Virus record (IMG/VR): IMGVR_UViG_3300010354_000084
Coordinates: 1 to 64,000 of that record
From: a virus
Direction: 5' to 3' (one strand)
DNA length: 64,000 nucleotides
Positions within the stretch are counted from its first letter, which is position 1; each line of letters begins with the position of its first letter. The notes under the pieces are model-generated. The model made no database searches. It saw nothing but the letters and a program-made list of their open reading frames with translations, and had not been told where the DNA came from. The position numbers and the translations under genes are program-made. This document shows, piece after piece, positions 58,725 to 64,000 of the stretch.

Positions 58725-58991
58725 ATGTTCATCATCACATTACGAAGCAAAGAAGATGGTGTATACTCAGTTCTTTCTGAAAGTGGAGATCATATTATTC
58801 CTTTGTTTGAAGATGAAGATGATGCTGACAGATATCTGGATCTTTTAGAAATTGAAGATCCTAGTTATCCTCCAATGAAAGTCACACCTATTGACGAGGA
58901 TGTTATAATAAAAGCATGTACTGATCGTTCTCAAAAATATTCTATTATAACTTCTGACGATTTTATCATTCCTCCTAAATCAAGAACATGA
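58725..58991 (+). CDS. DUF3110-like small protein
   Basis: An 88-residue acidic protein lying between gp47 and gp46 and overlapping gp46 by ATGA. The text 'MFIITLRSKEDGVYSVL', 'IPLFEDEDDADRYLDLLE' and a C-terminal 'YSIITSDDFIIPP' fits DUF3110, a family I know mainly from cyanobacteria and plastid-type genomes, where the function is unknown. Its place inside the nuclease operon suggests it acts with gp46/47 or is made in equal amounts. The DUF3110 assignment is by pattern only. Confidence 0.6.
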   Translation: MFIITLRSKEDGVYSVLSESGDHIIPLFEDEDDADRYLDLLEIEDPSYPPMKVTPIDEDVIIKACTDRSQKYSIITSDDFIIPPKSRT

Positions 58992-60718
58992 TTATTTTTA
59001 AAACTATACGATGGAAGAACTTCCTTTCTACGGGAAATGTTTTTACTGAAATTGATTTATCATCTAATAAAACTAATTTGATTGTTGGTGCTAATGGCGC
59101 TGGAAAAAGTACAATTTTAGATGCCCTTACATTTTCTTTATTTGGCAAACCTTTTCGTAAGATTAATAAACCAATGCTGGTTAACAGCATTAACGAAAAA
59201 GATTGTTTGACTGAGATTGAATTCTCTATTGGAAAAAATGAATTTAAAATTCGTAGAGGTATTAAACCAAACATCTTTGAAATTTATCAGAATGGTGTTA
59301 TGCTGGATCAAGCATCATCTGTAATTGATTCTCAAAATCAATTAGAACAAAATATTCTCAAGATGAATTATAGATCTTTTACACAAATTGTTGTGTTAGG
59401 ATCTTCTACTTTTGTTCCTTTTATGCGTTTGCCTGTAGCACAACGTAGAGAAATCATCGAAGACATTCTTGATATCCAAGTGTTCTCTGTGATGAATCAA
59501 GGATTAAAAGAAAAGGTTAGAGTAATCAATGATGAATTGAAAGATCATGTTTATCGTTACGATCTTCTTAAAGAAAAGATAAACATGCAGAAGCAGTTTA
59601 TGCTTGATATCGAAAAGAAAAATAATGAAGACATTCAAGAAAAAGAGAGCAAGAAAGAATCTCTACTACAAGAAGCTCTAAACTATGAGACACAAATCAT
59701 CGATAACGACAAGGAAATCGACACTAAGACCACTGCCGTTTCAGACACGTCGAAAGTTAAAGCAACGATTGCTAAGGTCGATTCGTTACGAAACAAAATA
59801 TCGTCCAAACAAAAGTCACATCATAAAGAAAAAATATTCTTTGAGCAGAATGACACATGCCCGACCTGTGGGCAGAGTATTGAAGAGCATTTTAAACAAG
59901 AGAAGATCCAAGTTCTCTCGGATAAACTTGTTGAGGTGGAAAAAGCTATGTCTGATTTGGGACAACAACTTTCCAATCTCCAAAGTCAAGAAGATACCTT
60001 TATTCTTTTGATTGATGAAATAAACGAACTCAATCTAAAGAATCGACAACTCAATAATGAAATTAAATCACTTCATAAACGAATTGAAGAAATAGATGAA
60101 GAGATTAAAAAACTTAAAGACAATAATGTAAATCAAAAAGAACAATTTGTTATATTAAAAAATTTAGATACAGAAAGCAAAGTAGTTCAAAAAACTATTT
60201 CTGATACTAAAGAAGAAAAGGATTGTCTTTCTGCTGCCGCTCTTCTTTTAAAAGATAATGGAATTAAAACCAGAATCATTAAAAAGTATTTGCCAGTAAT
60301 GAACAAGTTGTTGAATCAACATCTTCAAAGTATGGACTTCTATGTTAACTTTACATTGAATGAAAACTTTGAAGAAACAATCAAGTCACGTTACAGGGAT
60401 GTGTTTTCTTATGAATCTTTTTCTGAAGGAGAAAAAGCTAGAATTGATATTTCTCTTTTGCTTACTTGGAGAGCTATTGCTAAACTTAAGAATAGTGTGG
60501 ATACTAACCTCCTCATCTTAGATGAAATCTTTGATGGATCTCTAGATCAAAATGGCACTGGTGAACTTGGATGGATTTTGAGAAACTTTGATAAGAATAC
60601 AAATGTTTTTGTCATATCACACAAAGAGCAAATGAGTGACAAATTTAATAGAACTATAACTTTTGAAAAAATTAAAAATTATAGTGTCCCTACTGTGACA
60701 CTTTCGGAACTGTCCTAA
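58988..60718 (+). CDS. gp46: recombination nuclease ATPase gp46
   Basis: A 576-residue Rad50/SbcC-type ATPase (T4 gp46 is 560). Walker A is at 34-42 (GANGAGKST); long coiled-coils flank a zinc hook at 291-294 (CPTC); the signature motif is at about 478-482 (FSEGE); Walker B is at 509-513 (ILDE). The catalytic and hook residues are all present. It forms the DNA-tethering partner of gp47. The stop codon lies within the first arm of a terminator. Confidence 0.95.
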   Translation: MIIFKTIRWKNFLSTGNVFTEIDLSSNKTNLIVGANGAGKSTILDALTFSLFGKPFRKINKPMLVNSINEKDCLTEIEFSIGKNEFKIRRGIKPNIFEIYQNGVMLDQASSVIDSQNQLEQNILKMNYRSFTQIVVLGSSTFVPFMRLPVAQRREIIEDILDIQVFSVMNQGLKEKVRVINDELKDHVYRYDLLKEKINMQKQFMLDIEKKNNEDIQEKESKKESLLQEALNYETQIIDNDKEIDTKTTAVSDTSKVKATIAKVDSLRNKISSKQKSHHKEKIFFEQNDTCPTCGQSIEEHFKQEKIQVLSDKLVEVEKAMSDLGQQLSNLQSQEDTFILLIDEINELNLKNRQLNNEIKSLHKRIEEIDEEIKKLKDNNVNQKEQFVILKNLDTESKVVQKTISDTKEEKDCLSAAALLLKDNGIKTRIIKKYLPVMNKLLNQHLQSMDFYVNFTLNENFEETIKSRYRDVFSYESFSEGEKARIDISLLLTWRAIAKLKNSVDTNLLILDEIFDGSLDQNGTGELGWILRNFDKNTNVFVISHKEQMSDKFNRTITFEKIKNYSVPTVTLSELS

Positions 60719-60742
60719 GGGGGTGAGCGATCACCCCTTTTT
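60717..60742 (+). terminator. intrinsic terminator after gp46
   Basis: GGGGTGA (60720-60726), GCGA loop, TCACCCC (60731-60737), then five T. The stem can extend through flanking A and T bases and overlaps the gp46 stop. The loop is a GNRA tetraloop. It closes the gp55-47-46 transcript. Confidence 0.9.
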
Positions 60743-60775
60743 CTTGTACAATACTTTCAGTTCAGAAGACCCGCC

Positions 60776-62950
60776 ATGCCCGTCAATCAAGAAGTAAAAG
60801 GTTCTCTCGCCAAACTACTGGCAACTGAAAATCTTGTGATTGAGCACAAAAAAGTTTCTACTGCTTGCTTTGATGTTCTTAATCGTGTACTGACTCTTCC
60901 TATTTGGGATCGAGCGTCTTCTGTTGTCTATGATCTTTTGGTGGGGCATGAAGTTGGTCATGCTTTGTATACTCCCACTGAAGATTGGAGTCAGACTCAT
61001 CATCTTCCCAAAGACTTTGTGAATGTTGTTGAAGATGCCCGTGTAGAAAAACTGATGAAGAGACGGTATCCTGGTCTCGCTAAAAGTTTTTATAATGGTT
61101 ATAAAGAACTGAATGAAGATGATTTCTTTGGAATCTCTGGGACCGATATGGGTCGGGTTTCTTTGATTGATCGTATCAACCTTCACTTTAAAATTGGTGC
61201 TTATGCTTTTGTTCCTTTCTCTACGGAGGAACAAATCTTTGTTGATATGACTGCTAATGCAGAAACCTTTGATGAGGTGCTGGAAGTTTGTCAACGTATT
61301 CTTGAGTATGTAAAAAATAAAAAGCAAGAAGAACAACCTACTATTGAGCAAACTTCTTCTGTTAACCTTGGAGAAGGTGGAGAACAACTTCAGAAAGAAG
61401 AATCTGATGATACTTCTGACGATACTTCTGATGAATCGATGAATGAAGATAATCAATCTAGTGAAGAAGAAGGAAACAACAATCCTTCTCAAACTTATAA
61501 TGATCCTGTAGACGAAACAGTTTCTGAAACTCAACGTACCTTTAATGAAGAAGCAGAAAAACTGACTAATAAATCTAGGTTTGAAGATCCAATTTATGTA
61601 GAGGTTCCTAAAATTAATCTAGAAACTGTAGTACTAAACAATACAGATGTTCGTGATTACCTGACAAAATCTTTTTGGGGGGTTGGTAAAGATAAAGAAA
61701 AGCATTATGGCGACATCTATGCTGAGGCAGATAAACAATTTAATAATTATAAAAAAGAATCTCAAAAAGAAGTTAATTATCTCGTCAAAGAATTTGAGAT
61801 GAAAAAATCAGCTGATAGCTATCAGCGTTTGTCTGTTTCTAAGTCTGGAGTTCTTGACACAAGTAAGCTTCATACTTACAAATATAGTGAAGATCTGTTC
61901 AAGAAAATTTCTGTGATTTCTGATGGAAAGAATCATGGTCTGATTTTCATTATTGATTGGTCTGGATCTATGGGAAACTATCTTCTCGATACAGTTAAAC
62001 AACTGCTCAATCTTTTGTGGTTCTGTAAGAAAGCACAGATTCCTTTTGAAGTCTATGGATTTACTCAAGAGTGGAATCCTAGGTATCTCGATAATGATAT
62101 GTACTACGATCTTCCAGAGCATTATTCAAAACAGCATGGCACTATCTCTGTGTGTAAGTACTTTCATCTTTTAAATTTCTTTTCATCTCAAGTAAGCACA
62201 AAAGATTTCCAAACTGATTGTATTAATCTTTGGAGACTTGCTTATAAGATGTCTGATAGTTATGGGACACAGTATCCAATTCCATATGGATTTGATTTGA
62301 GTTCTACGCCACTCAATGAAAGCATTATTGCTCTTCACCAATTAATTCCACAATTTAAAACAAAATATAAAGTTCAAAAAACAAATGTTGTTCTTCTAAC
62401 TGATGGGGAAGCAAATAATATTCAATATGATGTAAACCTAAGCAAGCGATATCCTGATGGACCTGATCGTTTGGGATCTCATATCCTTCACAATCAAGTT
62501 CTTCGTGATCGGAAACTTGGCAGGATCTATCGTCCTTTCTCAAGTGAAATGCCTGATTGGGTAACTACAATTCTGCTCGAAAATTTGAAAGATAATTTCC
62601 CAGAGATTAATCTGATCGGGTTTAGAATTCTTAATGGCACTGCTGCTTCTTCTCTGGTACGGGAATCTCAGTGTGTTAGTAGGTATAATTATGAAAATGA
62701 TCCTAAAGCTATTAAGAAAGTTGAAAACCTGATGACGATTTGGAAAAAAGAACGAGCAGTTGAACTGAATGAAGGTGTAGGTTATCAAGCACTTTATGCT
62801 ATTTCTTCCACTAATCTTTCTGTTAATACATCGTTTGATGTTTCTGAAACTGCTTCTACTAAAGAAATTGGCAAAGCATTTCGTGGAATGTTAAAGAAAA
62901 AAACAGTCAACAAAAAAATTCTGTCTTCTTTCAGTTCTTTGATTTCTTGA
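60776..62950 (+). CDS. CobT-like VWA protein with HExxH motif
   Basis: A 724-residue protein. Near the N-terminus is a zinc-protease-type HEVGH at 58-62, with a possible third ligand in 'NVVEDARVEK' (Glu86). A very acidic Ser/Asp/Glu linker follows (about 200-265, for example DDTSDDTSDESMNED), then a von Willebrand A domain with the MIDAS motif DWSGS at 394-398 and 'LLTDGEAN'. The 'VEDARVEKL..RR.PG' segment and acidic linker resemble CobT, the cobaltochelatase partner of CobS; cyanophage homologues are often called 'peptidase'. A CobS-like ATPase lies 0.7 kb downstream. Protease activity is unproven. It starts after the gp46 terminator; the ATG has no strong ribosome site. Confidence 0.8.
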   Translation: MPVNQEVKGSLAKLLATENLVIEHKKVSTACFDVLNRVLTLPIWDRASSVVYDLLVGHEVGHALYTPTEDWSQTHHLPKDFVNVVEDARVEKLMKRRYPGLAKSFYNGYKELNEDDFFGISGTDMGRVSLIDRINLHFKIGAYAFVPFSTEEQIFVDMTANAETFDEVLEVCQRILEYVKNKKQEEQPTIEQTSSVNLGEGGEQLQKEESDDTSDDTSDESMNEDNQSSEEEGNNNPSQTYNDPVDETVSETQRTFNEEAEKLTNKSRFEDPIYVEVPKINLETVVLNNTDVRDYLTKSFWGVGKDKEKHYGDIYAEADKQFNNYKKESQKEVNYLVKEFEMKKSADSYQRLSVSKSGVLDTSKLHTYKYSEDLFKKISVISDGKNHGLIFIIDWSGSMGNYLLDTVKQLLNLLWFCKKAQIPFEVYGFTQEWNPRYLDNDMYYDLPEHYSKQHGTISVCKYFHLLNFFSSQVSTKDFQTDCINLWRLAYKMSDSYGTQYPIPYGFDLSSTPLNESIIALHQLIPQFKTKYKVQKTNVVLLTDGEANNIQYDVNLSKRYPDGPDRLGSHILHNQVLRDRKLGRIYRPFSSEMPDWVTTILLENLKDNFPEINLIGFRILNGTAASSLVRESQCVSRYNYENDPKAIKKVENLMTIWKKERAVELNEGVGYQALYAISSTNLSVNTSFDVSETASTKEIGKAFRGMLKKKTVNKKILSSFSSLIS

Positions 62951-62969
62951 TTTGGTTGTGGATTTGGGG

Positions 62970-62998
62970 TTGACGAATCCCAAATCCTATGCTAGTAT
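62970..62998 (+). promoter_or_regulatory. sigma70-type promoter
   Basis: TTGACG (62970-62975), 17 bp, TAGTAT (62993-62998) preceded by TGC, an extended -10. It overlaps the in-frame ATG at 62989, so the gene behind it must start downstream, at 63028. Confidence 0.6.
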
Positions 62999-63027
62999 TT
63001 TTTTATGAATTATATTTTAAAATAAAA

Positions 63028-63528
63028 ATGAATCTTGTAAAACTTTGGGAAACTTATAGCGAGTCCGACCTACAGAAATGTGCTTTATTAACTTTAGATT
63101 ATTTTCCTTTATGGATACAACAAAATAGATGGGCGTGGAAACATAATAAACATGGCGTTATGGCAACTTCATTTGCTAATGCCAAGCAGATTGTTGGTAT
63201 GAAAAATTTCTTTGAATATCATTTTGACGACGAAAAAATAGCAACCAAGTATAAAAAAGCAACTCTAAATTATCTTTCTAATCATCCAGAAGATGTTGAA
63301 AAAAATTGTCCTAATTTTAAATCAACTTTCCCTACTATCTTAAATAGTAAATTAAAAAAATCTATAAACATACAAACTTTAAATGTCCCTGAAGTTCAAG
63401 ATTCGTCTATTTTAATTACAGTTTCTGATCTAGATAAACTTAAAGATTTGATTATCTGTGGACAGAACAACAAAGTAAAAACAATGAAGTTAACTAAGGA
63501 AGGAGACTTGGAATTAGATTACAAGTGA
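63028..63528 (+). CDS. unknown protein between CobT-like and CobS-like genes
   Basis: A 166-residue protein starting MNLVKLWETYSESDLQKCAL; I chose ATG 63028 because the upstream ATG at 62989 lies within the promoter. The first 100 residues are helical and aromatic-rich (YFPLWIQQNRWAWKHNK), the last 40 form strands ending EGDLELDYK. It has no membrane segment or known catalytic motif. It has its own promoter and terminator, so it is a single-gene unit. I do not recognise the family. Confidence 0.6.
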   Translation: MNLVKLWETYSESDLQKCALLTLDYFPLWIQQNRWAWKHNKHGVMATSFANAKQIVGMKNFFEYHFDDEKIATKYKKATLNYLSNHPEDVEKNCPNFKSTFPTILNSKLKKSINIQTLNVPEVQDSSILITVSDLDKLKDLIICGQNNKVKTMKLTKEGDLELDYK

Positions 63529-63551
63529 TCCACTTTTAAAACTGTCCACCG

Positions 63552-63574
63552 CCCCTTCTCACGGAGGGGTTTTT
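63552..63574 (+). terminator. intrinsic terminator before cobS
   Basis: CCCCTTC (63552-63558), loop TCAC, GGAGGGG (63563-63569) with one T-G pair, then five T. It ends the single-gene unit at 63028. Confidence 0.88.
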
Positions 63575-63584
63575 GCTTTATAAT
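63556..63584 (+). promoter_or_regulatory. possible promoter for cobS
   Basis: TATAAT (63579-63584) is perfect; 17 bp upstream is TTCTCA (63556-63561), a 4-of-6 match that lies in the terminator stem. It is a plausible but weak host-type promoter 24 bp before the cobS ATG. Confidence 0.4.
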
Positions 63585-63608
63585 ACTTACATCAACACAA
63601 GAGGTTTT

Positions 63609-64000
63609 ATGCCCCGACTCGCCAACATTGATCAAACTGCTTTGGTTGAATTTCTTTCTAAAAATTATGGTGATGAGTTTGGTAGCAATGCTGTGATTGC
63701 TGCTAGTGATCACTTTGGTGTTTCTTATCCTACTCTTACTAAACGTCTTACTCAATACAAATCTGGCCACGGCCGTTGGAATTTGACTGTTCAAGAAAAA
63801 CTTGAAAACACTTACAATGCTCCTGCTGCTGCTCCAGTAATTTCTGTGGAGCAACATATTGTACACAATCTTGTTCCTGTTAAAGATGATAACTTCGTCA
63901 GCTTTGGTAATTTCAGTGACGTTAAGAAAATTATTTCTTCTGGCCTTTTCTACCCTGTGTTCATTACTGGTCTTTCTGGTAATGGTAAAACTTTCAGTGT
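63609..64000 (+). CDS. cobS: CobS-like AAA+ ATPase, 5' part
   Basis: The first 130 residues of a gene that runs out of the window. The start has AAGAGG at 63599-63604. The N-terminal 75 residues form a helical domain with a helix-turn-helix-like stretch (ASDHFGVSYPTLTKRLTQYK), then a linker, then the AAA+ core with Walker A at 121-128 (GLSGNGKT). Cyanophages commonly carry cobS, named for the cobaltochelatase ATPase of vitamin B12 synthesis; the fold is MoxR-type AAA+. It pairs with the CobT-like gene upstream. The last codons in the window are still within the ATPase core. Confidence 0.82.
   Translation, partial: MPRLANIDQTALVEFLSKNYGDEFGSNAVIAASDHFGVSYPTLTKRLTQYKSGHGRWNLTVQEKLENTYNAPAAAPVISVEQHIVHNLVPVKDDNFVSFGNFSDVKKIISSGLFYPVFITGLSGNGKTFS

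Noticed and set aside
60744-60752. TACAAT as a -10 box for the CobT-like gene
   Set aside because: No -35 match lies 16-18 bp upstream because the terminator stem occupies that place; too weak to list.
60815-61534. A 239-codon open frame on the - strand
   Set aside because: It lies entirely antisense to the CobT-like gene, whose HExxH and acidic linker are clear. The translated text is basic, low-complexity and has no recognisable motif.

Overview
The window is one continuous stretch of a T4-like (tailed, contractile) phage genome, and most likely a marine cyanophage of Prochlorococcus or Synechococcus. Every supported gene is on the + strand, base composition is A+T-rich, and genes are tightly packed with many ATGA or TAATG overlaps. 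The order follows the T4 virion and recombination modules: 8 - giant tail proteins - 13-14-15-16-17-18-19-20-67-like-21-22-23-3-uvsY-uvsW-55-47-46. The cyanophage assignment rests on a CpeT-type phycobiliprotein lyase gene (39614-40057), a CobS-like ATPase and a CobT-like protein at the right end, a DUF4815 structural protein, and a small DUF3110-like protein of a family best known from cyanobacteria. All names come from reading the sequence; no database search was run.

Region 1 (1-39.3 kb) is the baseplate and fibre region. It holds the 3' end of a baseplate-type gene, gp8, then three very large structural genes of 2693, 3743 and 5499 codons separated by only two small genes. These occupy the place of T4 genes 9-12 and wac. 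The two largest are mosaics: a pectate-lyase-like beta-helix, inserted modules (a LamG-like domain in one, an 11-copy helical repeat in the other), long tandem beta repeats, and in the largest a C-terminal S74 self-cleaving chaperone. Several repeat copies are nearly identical at the DNA level, so recombination is probably remodelling fibre length and sequence.

Region 2 (39.3-44.2 kb) has a small coiled-coil gene, a strong terminator, cpeT, then neck and tail-completion genes 13, 14 and 15, the small terminase gene 16 and three small accessory genes. Region 3 (44.2-54.2 kb) holds the large terminase (17), tail sheath and tube (18, 19), portal (20), a 67-like core gene, the protease (21), scaffold (22) and major capsid protein (23), which is closed by a terminator. 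Region 4 (54.2-60.7 kb) carries tail completion gp3, the recombination proteins UvsY and UvsW, the late sigma factor gp55 and the gp47/gp46 nuclease. Region 5 (60.7-64 kb) holds a CobT-like VWA/HExxH protein, an unknown protein and the start of a CobS-like AAA+ ATPase.

Control signals fit a T4-like programme. Motifs of the form NATAAATA, read as gp55-dependent late promoters, precede gp8, the 5499-codon gene, the coiled-coil gene, 13, the gene at 43040, 18, 20, 22, 23 and 3. Host-type TTGACa-TATAaT promoters precede the terminase cluster (43960), the gp55-47-46 cluster (57127) and the gene at 63028. The early promoter therefore makes the sigma factor that the late promoters need. Intrinsic terminators lie at about 39591, 54150, 60720 and 63552. 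I saw no tRNA, CRISPR array, insertion sequence, integrase or reverse transcriptase.
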